Position numbers and translations under genes: made by a program. Shown here one piece after another: positions 1-6,960 of a stretch of DNA of 9,557 nt. How positions within the stretch are numbered: position 1 is the first letter of the stretch; every line of letters starts with the position of its first letter. The DNA is from an uncultured Oxalobacter sp. GTDB lineage: Bacteria > Pseudomonadota > Gammaproteobacteria > Burkholderiales > Burkholderiaceae_D. Location of the stretch: positions 1 through 9,557 of the forward strand of contig CALGGD010000064.1 of NCBI GenBank assembly GCA_937916185.1, read 5' to 3'. The notes below the pieces were generated by a model. The model did not search any database, was not told the origin of the DNA, and saw only the letters and a program-made list of their open reading frames with translations.

Positions 1-485
1 CCGTTGTCCTCCACGGCCTCGTTCACCACGTCCCAGCCGCGGACGCGCCCTCGGTAGCGGCCCACCACGGCGGCTATGTGCTTCTGGATGCGCTGTATCA
101 GTTCGTCGCGCCCTACGGGCCCGCCATCGGCCCCCTTGAAGAACCAGCGAGGAGCCTGCGAGTGCCAGACGAGACAATGACCGATAGGCACCAGCCCGTT
201 ATCCTCGCAATAGCGAAGGAAGTTGTCGGCCCTGCGGAAGTCGAACTGTCCCTCCTCGGGTTGCAGTCCCTCCGCCTTCATGCAGTTTTCGGCCACCGCT
301 GCATTGAAGTGCTGCCGCACTACGGCCGTGGCAGCCGAGTCCAGCCCGTCGCTTTGCCGCTGGTTGAGGGCTACGCCTATCAGGCAGTCGGGCCCGATTA
401 CTTCCTTCAGATTCTGGGCATGCAGGGGGGCAAGCGCGGAAGGCAAGGTCAGTAGTGCCAATAAAAGGTATTCTACTCGAGTCAT
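1..485 (-). CDS. GH10 endo-1,4-beta-xylanase, N-terminal part (runs off left edge)
   Basis: A secreted glycoside hydrolase of family 10, expected to cut internal beta-1,4 links of xylan in the periplasm or at the cell surface. The 161 readable codons begin with a signal peptide: a hydrophobic stretch at residues 7-19 and a likely cleavage after LHA at residue 23. Family landmarks follow in order: the stretch around HFNAAVAENCMK (residues 59-70; the family usually has AENEMK), LQPEEGQFDF (74-83), GHCLVWHSQ (102-110), and WDVVNEA (151-157), whose E156 is the expected acid/base catalyst. The second catalytic glutamate lies beyond the window. The start at 485 is the ATG directly before the signal peptide; no Shine-Dalgarno site precedes it, as is usual in Bacteroidales. 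The frame is open to the window edge, so the gene is cut by the window rather than broken. Intact GH10 enzymes have about 350 residues or more. Confidence 0.9.
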   Translation of the reverse strand, partial: MTRVEYLLLALLTLPSALAPLHAQNLKEVIGPDCLIGVALNQRQSDGLDSAATAVVRQHFNAAVAENCMKAEGLQPEEGQFDFRRADNFLRYCEDNGLVPIGHCLVWHSQAPRWFFKGADGGPVGRDELIQRIQKHIAAVVGRYRGRVRGWDVVNEAVEDN

Positions 486-823
486 GAATCAAGAAAGGTG
501 TATATAATTATAATTGCAACAAATTACGAAAAATCTGACACGCCTGACACGTTTCTCACGGAAAAAGCACCCTCCGCCCTCAAGAATTGCATAAGAAGCA
601 TTGCACCGAATAATTTTCTTTTCTATCCTTGCGAAGAAGAACATATATGAAACTAAGCATGATGGTCAGACGGTTCTTCGTTCCAAAAACATCTATGGAG
701 CATACGAAGAGAATATGCTCGCCGGGAAGGTTATCAGCGGAAGCCCCAGCACCAATCATCAGGGTGCACTCTTCGTCACAACCTCCTTCTTTGTTTATGG
801 CAATCGCTGTTGCGCCTGCCCTC
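486..823. other. Intergenic region with no convincing gene
   Basis: This 338-base stretch lies between the start of the xylanase and the end of the TSCPD gene. It is AT-rich near the xylanase start (about 500-535), which fits a promoter for that gene, but I see no clean Bacteroides -33/-7 pair. It holds a 7-base inverted repeat with a 9-base spacer, GAGCATA at 698-704 and TATGCTC at 714-720. Read on the minus strand, that hairpin lies about 100 bases past the TSCPD stop and is followed, after 7 bases, by a short T run, so it could be a weak terminator. Open frames on both strands here show no family features and no start signals. Confidence 0.6.
535..551. repeat. Two direct copies of CTGACACG
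   Basis: CTGACACG occurs at 535-542 and again at 544-551, one base apart, so the repeat period is 9. It sits 50 to 66 bases upstream of the xylanase start. Direct repeats close to a promoter can be activator sites, and glycan-use genes in Bacteroidales are often induced by dedicated regulators, but a short repeat like this can also arise by chance. Confidence 0.35.
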
Positions 824-1081
824 TTATCCGTTCTCCCGCTTCAGTTGCTCCAGTGCCCGGCAGAGTTGGTCGGGGCAACTCGTGGGCTTGTTGCCGCAAC
901 GGATACCGTCCAGCAGACCTATCACCTCCTCGGGTGTCTTGCCAATGACGAGTTTCGAAACGCCCTGCGTGTTGCCCGGGCAGCCGCCGTGGAAGAAGCA
1001 GTGGCTGATGCGCCCTTCGGCATCGGTCTCCACGTCGATGAACTTGCTGCAAGTGCCTTGTGTCTGGTAAAGCGTCTTCAT
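824..1081 (-). CDS. TSCPD domain-containing protein
   Basis: A small 85-residue protein of the TSCPD-domain family (the TIGR03905-like type), widespread in Bacteroidetes and Firmicutes and of unknown biochemical role. It is rich in cysteine: C11, C28, C34, C62, C69 and C73. The name-giving motif TSCPD lies at residues 67-71, and HGGCPGN at 31-37 is also typical. The spacing of cysteines suggests metal or nucleotide-cofactor binding, but that is inference. Similar domains occur at the ends of some ribonucleotide reductases. I chose the ATG at 1081 because the protein then begins MKTLYQTQGTCS, as relatives do; a TTG five codons upstream is in frame but unlikely. It follows the YebC-type gene by 16 bases on the same strand, so the two probably share a transcript. 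Confidence 0.88.
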   Translation of the reverse strand: MKTLYQTQGTCSKFIDVETDAEGRISHCFFHGGCPGNTQGVSKLVIGKTPEEVIGLLDGIRCGNKPTSCPDQLCRALEQLKRENG

Positions 1082-1097
1082 TGGTCCGATTCTCAAC

Positions 1098-1277
1098 CTA
1101 TTCTTCGGGTTTCATGTTGGTATAGACGGTCTGCACGTCGTCGAACTCTTCCAGACGTTCCACCATCTTATTGATGGTCTCGCGCTGCTCGGGAGTGACG
1201 TCCTTCAGGTCGTTGGGGATGTAGGTGAACTCACCGCCGACTTCCTCGAATCCGTCTGCCTCCAGTTTCTTCTGGAT
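1098..1277 (-). CDS. yebC: YebC/PmpR-family protein, C-terminal 59 residues only
   Basis: This is the last quarter of a YebC-type protein, a family described as DNA-binding regulators and more recently as ribosome-associated translation factors. The visible part runs from [10 protein letters not shown] through EFTYIPNDL and ends [19 protein letters not shown]. The pattern of a leucine-rich helix followed by DDVQxVYxN is the hallmark of the family's C-terminal end. Full-length members have about 240 residues, so roughly 180 N-terminal residues are missing. They are replaced, in frame, by the N-terminus of an unrelated enzyme, fructose-1,6-bisphosphatase. The upstream limit given here is the outer edge of the 17 bases the two genes share. 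I think this part of the window comes from a Bacteroidales genome and that the true gene was cut by a wrong join. Confidence 0.8.
   Translation of the reverse strand: MQKKLEADGFEEVGGEFTYIPNDLKDVTPEQRETINKMVERLEEFDDVQTVYTNMKPEE
1261..1277. other. Chimera junction: 17-base sequence shared by yebC and fbp
   Basis: The plus strand reads TCCAGTTTCTTCTGGAT here; on the minus strand it encodes IQKKL plus the first two bases of the next codon. Both families plausibly carry these residues: FBPase continues IQKKLD, and YebC continues [10 protein letters not shown]. Asp and Glu codons both start with GA, so all 17 bases can belong to either gene. Left of it the flanks are Bacteroidales-like; right of it they are Burkholderiales-like. 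The stretch is also a near-palindrome, with TCCAG and CTGGA separated by 6 bases, which can help template switching. Confidence 0.8.
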
Positions 1278-1469
1278 TTCGCCTTGGACATTCACATCAC
1301 CCTGGACGCCCAACACGCCACCCAAAGCGCCTTTACCGACAGCTGTGCCGATGGATTTGCAGGCTTGGGCAACGACCTCGATCAACTGTTTCAGGTTGGC
1401 GGGCACTGTCCCAGACCGACGGTCTTCCTCAATCAGGAACTGAGTCAGACTGATAAACCTATCTGCCAT
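1261..1469 (-). CDS. fbp: Class I fructose-1,6-bisphosphatase, N-terminal 69 residues only
   Basis: The enzyme hydrolyses fructose 1,6-bisphosphate to fructose 6-phosphate in gluconeogenesis, in the cytoplasm. Only the first 69 of about 335 residues are here. The family N-terminus is clear: [13 protein letters not shown] at 6-18, then [22 protein letters not shown] around 30-51, and [10 protein letters not shown] at 60-69. After residue 69 the frame passes into the YebC tail, so the metal and phosphate sites are absent. I chose the ATG at 1469 because AGAGGA lies just upstream at good spacing and the protein then starts a few residues before ISLTQFL as in relatives. An in-frame ATG at 1490, overlapping the pepN stop as ATGA, would add seven residues. 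The gene follows pepN by 17 bases, an order I recall as common in beta-proteobacteria. Confidence 0.85.
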
Positions 1470-1486
1470 TGCATTTTCCTCTTTAA

Positions 1487-4150
1487 TCATTGTCCCAGTG
1501 ATTTGCCGATGATCTCACGGGTATCCCGGGAAAGGGACAGGCTGGCAATCTGCTGGAGTGTTTTCTGTGCCTGTCCACGCAGGGAAGGGATATACCGTTT
1601 CCATTGATCCATGCTGCGAGCAAGCCTTGCGGCGACCTGTGGATTGAACGTGTCGATTTCAGCCAGCACATCGCGCCAGAAAGCATAACCACTGCCATCC
1701 TCCGCATGGAATTGTGCCATATTGCTGTTGCAAAAGCCAAAAACCAGACTGCGTGCCCGATTGGGGTTCTTCAGGTTGAAAGCCGGGTGCGACATCAGCT
1801 TCCTCACTGTTGCTGTATCCGTGGTGGGGGAACTTGCCTGGAGTGTGAACCATTTGTCGATGACAAGCGGTTCCTGTTCATATTCCCGATAGAAATGGTC
1901 AATGAGTCCATTGGCATCAGCTGACAGGGTAGCCGCGCCAGAATGGATCAAGGCGGTCAGTGACGCCAGACGGTCTGTCATGTTGTCAGCGTTGTTGTAC
2001 TGGTTGACCGCTATCTGGATGATATCCGGCCTGCCTGTTTCCAACAGGTAGGCGAGGGCAAGGTTCTTCAATGCCCGCTTTCCGGCATCCTGAGGGGCTG
2101 GCGAATAGATGCCTGGTGTCTGGTTGTCCTGATAGGCAGTCAGCCATTCGGATGCCAGTTTGATTGCCAGTTGCTGGCGGACGGACTGCCTTGCGGCGTG
2201 GATTGCCTTGGGGTCGATGGCATCCATCTTTTCGGCAATCATCATTTCGCTCGGCAGTGTCAGTGCCAGTGCACGCAGGGCAGGGTCAAGGGAGCTGTCT
2301 GTCAGCACTGAACGGAATGCCTGGACAAAACCGTCATCCAGGATCAGAGGCAATCCCTTCTGGGCAGCATCCGTCAAGGCAAGCAGGCGGTTCAGTGCCA
2401 GAAGCTGACCGGCTTCCCAACGGTTGAATGGGTCACTGTCATGAGCAAGCCTTAACAGCAGTGCATCATCAGGCTGATCGAATTCCAAGATGACCGGTGC
2501 TGAGAAATCCCGCAGTGCTGAAATGACAGGCTTTTCAGGGATGTTGCGGAAGGTGAATGTCTGGGAGGTTTCCGTCAGTTCCAGGATACGGGTTGTGCCA
2601 GACTGGCTGTTGCCCAGAGCCAAAGCCATGTCTTTGCCGTTGTGGTCCAGCAGACCAACAGCGACAGGAATGAGGTAGGGCTGTTTTTCCGGCTGTCCAG
2701 GGGTGGCAGGGCAGGATTGGGTCAGCGTGATGGCAAGTTCCTGTTTATCGGCGTCGTATTGGCTTTCCAGTTTCACGCGGGGGGTGCCTGCCTGACTGTA
2801 CCAGCGTTCAAACTGGGACAGGTCTTTGCCATTCGCATCTGCCATGGCTGCCAGGAAATCACTGCATGTCACCGCATGGCCATCGTGCCGTTTGAAATAC
2901 AGGTCCATACCCTTGCGGAATCCGTCACGTCCCAGAAGTGTCTGGTACATGCGGACGACCTCTGCGCCTTTCTCATAGACAGTGACTGTGTAGAAGTTGT
3001 TGATTTCCTGATAGGCGTCTGGACGGACAGGATGTGCCATGGGGCCGGCATCTTCCGGAAACTGTGCCTGTCGCAGGATTCGGACATCCTTGATACGCTT
3101 GACCGAACGTCCCGTGGCAGAGCCTGTACGGTCAGCAGAGAATTCCTGATCGCGGAAAACAGTCAACCCTTCTTTCAATGACAGCTGGAACCAGTCCCTG
3201 CAGGTGACACGGTCACCGGTCCAGTTGTGGAAATACTCATGTCCGACAACTGATTCGATACTGGCAAAATCAGTGTCGGTTGCGATGCGTGGGTTTGCCA
3301 GCACGCATTTTGTGTTGAAGATGTTCAGTCCCTTGTTCTCCATCGCCCCCATATTGAAATCGCTGACTGCTACAATGCTGAAGCGGTCGAGGTCCAGCTC
3401 CAGTCCAAACCGGCTTTCATCCCAACGGATGCTGTGTTTCAGGGATGCCATCGCATGGGCCGTCTTGTCCAGATTGCCATGTTCCACCCAGACCTGAAGC
3501 AGGACATCGCGGCCATCCGCCAAGCGGAAAGTCTCTTCTTGACAGACAAGGTCACCGGCAACCAGGGCAAACAGGTAGGATGGTTTACGGAACGGGTCTT
3601 CAAAAACTGCATAATGGCGGTTTCCCGGCAGGTCGCCGCTGTCAATCAGGTTGCCATTTGAAAGCAGGACAGGGAAAAGGGTCTTGTCAGCCGACAGTCT
3701 GACCGTATAGGTTGCCATCACATCAGGGCGGTCTTGGAAATAGGTGATTTTACGGAAACCTTCTGCTTCGCATTGGGTGAAAAAATTGCCGTTGGATACA
3801 TACAGCCCCATCAGGGAGGTGTTCTTATCCGGATGGATACGGGTCTTGATGACCAGTTTCACCGTATCAGGGGCATCCTTGATGTGCAGTTCCCCATTGC
3901 CCAGGTCATAGCGCGTGCTGTCCAGTGCCTCACCGTTCATCGAGATGCTGAGCAGTTCCGGTTCAGAACCCAGCAGTACCAAGTCATGCTCTTCGGAATC
4001 AGGATTGCGGTGGAGTATGGTTGTGGCTGTCACAAGTGTGTCAGCAGGAACCAGGTCAAAATCAAGGTCAACGTGGTCTGTCAGGAAGGCGGGTGCCTTA
4101 TAGTCAAGACGGTAAACAGTCTTCAGGGCATTGGAAACAGTCATGGTCAT
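1487..4150 (-). CDS. pepN: Aminopeptidase N (M1 family zinc metallopeptidase)
   Basis: A cytoplasmic zinc aminopeptidase that removes N-terminal residues from peptides during protein turnover. It has 887 residues, the usual size for bacterial PepN. The substrate-binding GAMEN motif lies at 268-272. The zinc site is complete: HEYFH at 304-308 gives H304, H308 and the catalytic base E305, and the third ligand E327 follows after 18 residues. The mixed beta N-terminal domain takes up the first ~190 residues, and the C-terminal ~430 residues match the Ig-like and helical-repeat domains of the E. coli type. The start at 4150 (MTMTV) has a second Met two codons later at 4144; neither has a strong Shine-Dalgarno site, so the exact start is uncertain. 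It is the first gene of a pepN-fbp pair and has its own ~350-base upstream region. Confidence 0.97.
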   Translation of the reverse strand: MTMTVSNALKTVYRLDYKAPAFLTDHVDLDFDLVPADTLVTATTILHRNPDSEEHDLVLLGSEPELLSISMNGEALDSTRYDLGNGELHIKDAPDTVKLVIKTRIHPDKNTSLMGLYVSNGNFFTQCEAEGFRKITYFQDRPDVMATYTVRLSADKTLFPVLLSNGNLIDSGDLPGNRHYAVFEDPFRKPSYLFALVAGDLVCQEETFRLADGRDVLLQVWVEHGNLDKTAHAMASLKHSIRWDESRFGLELDLDRFSIVAVSDFNMGAMENKGLNIFNTKCVLANPRIATDTDFASIESVVGHEYFHNWTGDRVTCRDWFQLSLKEGLTVFRDQEFSADRTGSATGRSVKRIKDVRILRQAQFPEDAGPMAHPVRPDAYQEINNFYTVTVYEKGAEVVRMYQTLLGRDGFRKGMDLYFKRHDGHAVTCSDFLAAMADANGKDLSQFERWYSQAGTPRVKLESQYDADKQELAITLTQSCPATPGQPEKQPYLIPVAVGLLDHNGKDMALALGNSQSGTTRILELTETSQTFTFRNIPEKPVISALRDFSAPVILEFDQPDDALLLRLAHDSDPFNRWEAGQLLALNRLLALTDAAQKGLPLILDDGFVQAFRSVLTDSSLDPALRALALTLPSEMMIAEKMDAIDPKAIHAARQSVRQQLAIKLASEWLTAYQDNQTPGIYSPAPQDAGKRALKNLALAYLLETGRPDIIQIAVNQYNNADNMTDRLASLTALIHSGAATLSADANGLIDHFYREYEQEPLVIDKWFTLQASSPTTDTATVRKLMSHPAFNLKNPNRARSLVFGFCNSNMAQFHAEDGSGYAFWRDVLAEIDTFNPQVAARLARSMDQWKRYIPSLRGQAQKTLQQIASLSLSRDTREIIGKSLGQ

Positions 4151-4203
4151 TATCGGGAATATTGAAAAGTTTATGCAGATGGCATCAGTGCCACCTCAAT
4201 CAA

Positions 4204-4225
4204 TGATGGACAACATTATCCATCA
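4204..4225. promoter_or_regulatory. Inverted repeat upstream of pepN (possible operator)
   Basis: TGATGGA at 4204-4210 and TCCATCA at 4219-4225 are perfect inverted copies separated by 8 bases. The element lies 54 to 75 bases upstream of the pepN start and includes a GATAAT that could serve as a -10 on the minus strand. Size and position would suit a dimeric repressor, or a hairpin in the leader if transcription starts further upstream. No known operator is recognised. Confidence 0.35.
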
Positions 4226-4377
4226 AATCGACAGGGAAGGGCAGATGGTGCTTTGAGGCAGTCAGTCTCAGGCGGGAAGAGTCAAAAGGCTGTTCTATGG
4301 AAATGAAATTTCAATTGCAACAGGACGGTAGTATTGGACAGATGCCTGGAGCCGGGTTACTGCAATATAAATAAGAA

Positions 4378-4407
4378 AACCTCTATGCCATCAGTGACAT
4401 AGAGGTT
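4378..4407 (-). terminator. Rho-independent terminator of the H-NS-like gene
   Basis: AACCTCTATG and CATAGAGGTT form a perfect 10-pair stem around a 10-base loop. On the minus strand the stem is followed at once by TTCTTATTTAT, a T-rich tail, while on the plus strand the next bases are not T-rich. It therefore points to transcription of the H-NS-like gene, whose stop lies about 100 bases upstream. It would also separate that transcript from pepN. Confidence 0.75.
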
Positions 4408-4417
4408 CTATAGAACC
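4404..4417. repeat. 14-base perfect palindrome overlapping the terminator
   Basis: GGTTCTATAGAACC is its own reverse complement. Its AACC (minus strand) is also the first part of the terminator stem, so in RNA the two structures cannot form fully at once. It may be a protein-binding site or simply part of the terminator's surroundings. Confidence 0.5.
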
Positions 4418-4508
4418 CAATCAGAAAAATGCTTATTTCTTAGGAAGGTCTGAAAAACTCTTGATTTTGCCAAGTACTCCCCCAGGAGAGATATGCTCGA
4501 AAAGTAGA

Positions 4509-4811
4509 TTATTCAGAGGTTCCCTTAATCAGATACTGATCACGGTTTTTGGCATCAGCAATCCATTTTGGTGGTTTACCACGACCGGTCCAGGTCTTGC
4601 CGGTTACTGGATCACGGTATTTCGGTGGAACCGCGTCACGTTTTGATGCAGAGGATTTTGAGGATTTGCTCAAGTCTTTGATGGTGATGCCATACTCTTC
4701 CATCAAAGATTTAATCTGTGCGACAGCACTGGCGATTTCCTGTTTACGGGCCTGTTCTGCCTGTTTTTTCAATTCAGCGATCTGGGCTTGCAGTTCCTGA
4801 TATGTTGCCAT
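4509..4811 (-). CDS. H-NS-family nucleoid-associated protein
   Basis: A 100-residue DNA-binding protein of the H-NS histone family, expected to bind AT-rich DNA, form oligomers along it and silence genes. Residues 1 to about 45 are a charged, heptad-like helix (start MATYQELQAQIAELKKQAEQ) that fits the coiled-coil dimerisation region. A Ser/Lys-rich linker lies around 48-58. The DNA-contacting motif YRDPVTGKTWTGRGKPPKWI follows at about 65-84 and has the Burkholderiales form of the core TGRGKPPKW loop. The ATG at 4811 is preceded by GGAG at 4818-4821, with six bases between. The gene stands alone: it has its own promoter region, with A-tracts upstream, and a terminator downstream. H-NS proteins often control their own genes through such AT-rich DNA. 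Small H-NS-like proteins are often multi-copy in this group, so this may be one of several paralogues. Confidence 0.93.
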   Translation of the reverse strand: MATYQELQAQIAELKKQAEQARKQEIASAVAQIKSLMEEYGITIKDLSKSSKSSASKRDAVPPKYRDPVTGKTWTGRGKPPKWIADAKNRDQYLIKGTSE

Positions 4812-4866
4812 AATGTTCTCCGATTATTAGGATAAGGATAATATTGAATTGGATAAATAACAGGAA

Positions 4867-4894
4867 ATATTATATATCAATTTATTTCAGTCAA
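4867..4894 (-). promoter_or_regulatory. Candidate promoter of the H-NS-like gene
   Basis: On the minus strand TTGACT (4894-4889) lies 16 bases before TAATAT (4872-4867). A closer -10 match, TATAAT at 4874-4869, overlaps it but gives a spacer of only 14. The start of transcription would fall about 50 bases ahead of the ATG. The region between -35 and the gene is almost purely A and T. Confidence 0.5.
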
Positions 4895-4899
4895 TAAAG

Positions 4900-4952
4900 T
4901 TTTTTTGATGAGGTATTGCTTTTTTATATTTTTCCCCTGTTTTTAAACTTTT
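4900..4952. promoter_or_regulatory. Phased T-tracts upstream of the H-NS-like promoter
   Basis: Five T runs lie at 4900-4906, 4920-4925, 4929-4933, 4940-4944 and 4949-4952. Their centres are roughly one or two helical turns apart, a pattern that bends DNA. The block sits just upstream of the candidate -35. H-NS proteins prefer bent AT-rich DNA, so autoregulation is a reasonable inference. Confidence 0.45.
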
Positions 4953-5030
4953 CCTGAATCAATGTACTAATGGTTTTTCCTTGCCTTGGACAAATCAGGG
5001 ATGCAGACAGACAGGAATCAGATTGAGAAA

Positions 5031-5489
5031 TCAGGATAATGCCTGTTCTTTTTCGGATAACCATCGGGCGGGGGATATTATCCTGAAAAGCCCCCGTTTC
5101 CTGTTGTGCCTTGCCAGTTTCAGTAAAGCCTTGTCTTTTGAGAAAAGGAACTGTGCATTGGCATCAAAGGCAGTCTCCAGGAATTTCTGGTCGTCTGGAT
5201 CGGTGCAGACCGGCAGTAAGAAACGGTTTTTTTCTTCAGACGCAATGACTGTCATAAAACGGTCGAAACTGGCGATTGCCTGTTTTTTGTCATTTTCTGT
5301 CAAAGCCAGTTTTGGATAATCGAGGACTTTCAGGAATTCATCACGGCAGTCAGTCCGGGTTATTGCAAGGAGTGTCCCGTTTTTCACAGCATCCAGCAGC
5401 TGACAGGATATGGGGTCGTGGAATATGAAAAAATCGAGGCAGATATTTGTGTCAAAAACAGCCATCGGCACAGTATCTTGGGTATTCAT
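5031..5489 (-). CDS. PIN-domain protein, putative toxin-antitoxin toxin family
   Basis: A 152-residue protein with the PIN fold, most like the 'putative toxin-antitoxin system toxin component, PIN family' group common in beta-proteobacteria. Such proteins are metal-dependent ribonucleases or are presumed to be. The first acidic residue is in VFDTN (D13, residues 11-15). Further conserved acidic positions are near E51 (RDEFLKVL), and D97, D99 and D100 in CTDPDDQKFLETAF, which is the typical end of the active site. The start at 5489 is preceded by an AGAGA-rich stretch of moderate quality. A 10-base palindrome, CTCAATTGAG at 5504-5513, lies just upstream. No obvious antitoxin gene adjoins it: the gene upstream is an unrelated hypothetical. 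It may act alone or with a distant partner. No toxicity can be inferred from sequence alone. Confidence 0.8.
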   Translation of the reverse strand: MNTQDTVPMAVFDTNICLDFFIFHDPISCQLLDAVKNGTLLAITRTDCRDEFLKVLDYPKLALTENDKKQAIASFDRFMTVIASEEKNRFLLPVCTDPDDQKFLETAFDANAQFLFSKDKALLKLARHNRKRGLFRIISPARWLSEKEQALS

Positions 5490-5567
5490 ATTCTCTGGAT
5501 TCTCTCAATTGAGGATGTTTGATTCAGGAATGAAGGGCAAATAATCACAGGTTGTTTCCAAGGGTGT

Positions 5568-5954
5568 TCATGCCTCTGATGCTTTGATTTCAGCCAGCAG
5601 GGCATCGATACCTTTTGTTTCAAGCAGCAGGACCAGGCGGCGGTGTTCTTTGACAGCTTGGTTCCAGGTTGATGAACGCCAACAGGGCTGCAGGTCACCA
5701 GGGATGCCGAATACCGTGGTTTCGAACAGCAGTTTCTGCCCTTTGCCGAAATGCCGGTCCATACCGGTGAAAATAGTGGAAACCTGCAGATTGCCGATCT
5801 GTTTCTGTTCAATGATACGGTTGGTGGCGGATTTCATGAAGACCATCCATTCCGCCAACGGGCAGGGAACCGGTTTTTTACCGACCAGTTTGTAGAGATG
5901 ACCATCCAGCAGGGCGGTTGGATCATCGGTGGGTTCTTTCAGTTTTCTATCCAT
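5568..5954 (-). CDS. Conserved hypothetical protein
   Basis: A 128-residue soluble protein with no signal peptide or membrane segment. I do not know its function. The central part, VSTIFTGMDRHFGKGQKLLFETTVFG (split at residues 58-83), followed by SSTWNQAVKEH (94-104), recalls a family of small hypothetical proteins, often phage- or island-associated, with the pattern STVFLGLDHxF, then LFETMVFG, then YSTWxEAxxGH. The resemblance is from memory and needs a profile search. A KPVPCPLAEWMVFM stretch near residues 27-40 also fits that family. The ATG at 5954 has AAGGGAAG upstream at good distance. It is 78 bases ahead of the PIN gene on the same strand, so the two could be co-transcribed, but this is not enough to call a toxin-antitoxin pair. 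Confidence 0.75.
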   Translation of the reverse strand: MDRKLKEPTDDPTALLDGHLYKLVGKKPVPCPLAEWMVFMKSATNRIIEQKQIGNLQVSTIFTGMDRHFGKGQKLLFETTVFGIPGDLQPCWRSSTWNQAVKEHRRLVLLLETKGIDALLAEIKASEA

Positions 5955-5979
5955 TTTCTTCCCTTGGAAACAAGTTGGT

Positions 5980-6006
5980 ATTGTAAACCAAGGGGAACAC
6001 TGTCAT
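5980..6006 (-). promoter_or_regulatory. Weak candidate promoter for the hypothetical gene
   Basis: On the minus strand ATGACA (6006-6001) is followed after 15 bases by TACAAT (5985-5980). Each hexamer matches the sigma-70 consensus at five of six positions, but the spacer is short. It would start transcription about 20 bases ahead of the ATG at 5954. Confidence 0.35.
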
Positions 6007-6024
6007 GCCGTTGTTCTTAAAGGG

Positions 6025-6912
6025 TTATCGAAACCGGTTTTTCAATATCCGTGCGAATTCTTCAAGATGGAAACCAGTGTTCTCTTTTTTCCAGAAAGCG
6101 CAGTAATTCTTGGTGACGGGACTGCCGTTCCTCAACAGTGGAATATGCCGTATGGCGCTACTGCTGTCATGATGGCTGTCTTTGATACCTTCAATCGGCA
6201 GGAAGCCCCGCTGGGAAGCGACCATGATCCGGGCATCTGACAGGGTATCTGCGAAGATGAAGTCTCCTTGGAAGCCCACAATCTCGTGGTAATAGGTCTG
6301 TTCAGTCTGTTGCTGGTTTTTTCCAGCAATCAGGATGCAGGAGGTGTTCTTCAGGTCATCGATTTCTATTTCGGTCAGCTTTGCCAGAGGATGATGGGCG
6401 GCGATTTCGATGTAACAGGTGGTGGTTGCCAGTTCCAGGTTGACGTATTTGCCTGAGAAGACCCGCCGTTGGTCGTTGAATACCAGATCGACCTGTCCAG
6501 TGCGGAGGGCGTCATACAGGTCTTCATGATTGCCGTTCATGACATGAAGCGGTGTGAGGGGGTACTGTTTTGAGAAAGCTACAGCAGCATCCTGGAACTC
6601 GGAACCGCCGTAGCTTTTCAGGTAACCGATTCTCAGTTGGATGTTGTCTCCTCTGGCTATCCGGATGGTTTCCTGTTCCAGTTTGGCAAGGTCAGAGGTG
6701 ATGACAAGGCTTTTCTTATAGAAATGCTCACCCTGCGGTGTGAGGGAGAATGTCCGGTTGTGCCTGTCAAACAAGGTGGTGCCCAGATGGGTTTCCAATG
6801 CCTTGATCTGCTGGGAGATGGCGGACTGTGAGATATGGCACGCTTCAGCGGCACTGGAAAAGCTTCTGTTTTCCACGACAGCCTGAAAGTACTTTATCTG
6901 TCTGAGCAGCAT
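6025..6912 (-). CDS. LysR-type transcriptional regulator
   Basis: A 295-residue regulator of normal LysR length. The winged helix-turn-helix is at residues 1 to about 65: a MLLRQIKYFQAVVENRSFSS start, the recognition region AAEACHISQSAISQQIKALE (20-39), and LFDRHNRTFSLTPQG after it. The linker helix and a substrate-binding domain of the periplasmic-binding type follow from about residue 90. The ligand is not predictable from sequence. The ATG at 6912 has GGAG five bases upstream. It is transcribed divergently from the flavodoxin remnant and the dehydrogenases, so these are the most likely targets. An inverted repeat in the shared promoter overlaps this gene's own -10, which suggests autorepression. 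Confidence 0.95.
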   Translation of the reverse strand: MLLRQIKYFQAVVENRSFSSAAEACHISQSAISQQIKALETHLGTTLFDRHNRTFSLTPQGEHFYKKSLVITSDLAKLEQETIRIARGDNIQLRIGYLKSYGGSEFQDAAVAFSKQYPLTPLHVMNGNHEDLYDALRTGQVDLVFNDQRRVFSGKYVNLELATTTCYIEIAAHHPLAKLTEIEIDDLKNTSCILIAGKNQQQTEQTYYHEIVGFQGDFIFADTLSDARIMVASQRGFLPIEGIKDSHHDSSSAIRHIPLLRNGSPVTKNYCAFWKKENTGFHLEEFARILKNRFR

Positions 6913-6960
6913 CCTATCTCCAATTCTTTTCCATGGATAAAACCAGTATTTCTTGTCTTT

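Larger units (their letters stand above)
4151..4508. other. Intergenic region between the H-NS-like gene and pepN
   Basis: These 358 bases hold no gene that I can support. Near pepN there are two small symmetric elements: an inverted repeat at 4204-4225 and TGGCA-TCAG-TGCCA at 4180-4193, which would form a 5-pair hairpin in a pepN leader. Nearer the H-NS-like gene lie its probable terminator (4378-4407) and an overlapping palindrome (4404-4417). A pepN promoter must be in the pepN-proximal half; GATAAT on the minus strand inside the inverted repeat is a candidate -10, but I see no good -35 for it. Confidence 0.6.

Noticed and set aside
580..759. A 59-codon minus-strand frame starting MIGAGASADN in the xylanase-TSCPD gap
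   Set aside because: No start signal, no known family and no repeat of protein-like pattern; probably a chance opening.
629..1174. A 181-residue plus-strand frame
   Set aside because: It runs antisense to the TSCPD gene and the YebC tail, which have clear family motifs; no recognisable domain.
1098..1490. A single 130-residue gene on the minus strand
   Set aside because: The two halves belong to unrelated families and each is a fragment; I annotate them as two partial genes meeting at a wrong join.
5486..5812. A 108-residue minus-strand frame that overlaps the PIN start
   Set aside because: It lies mostly within the hypothetical gene at 5568-5954 in another frame, has Trp/Cys-rich shadow-like sequence and no ribosome site; its overlap with the PIN start is taken as chance.
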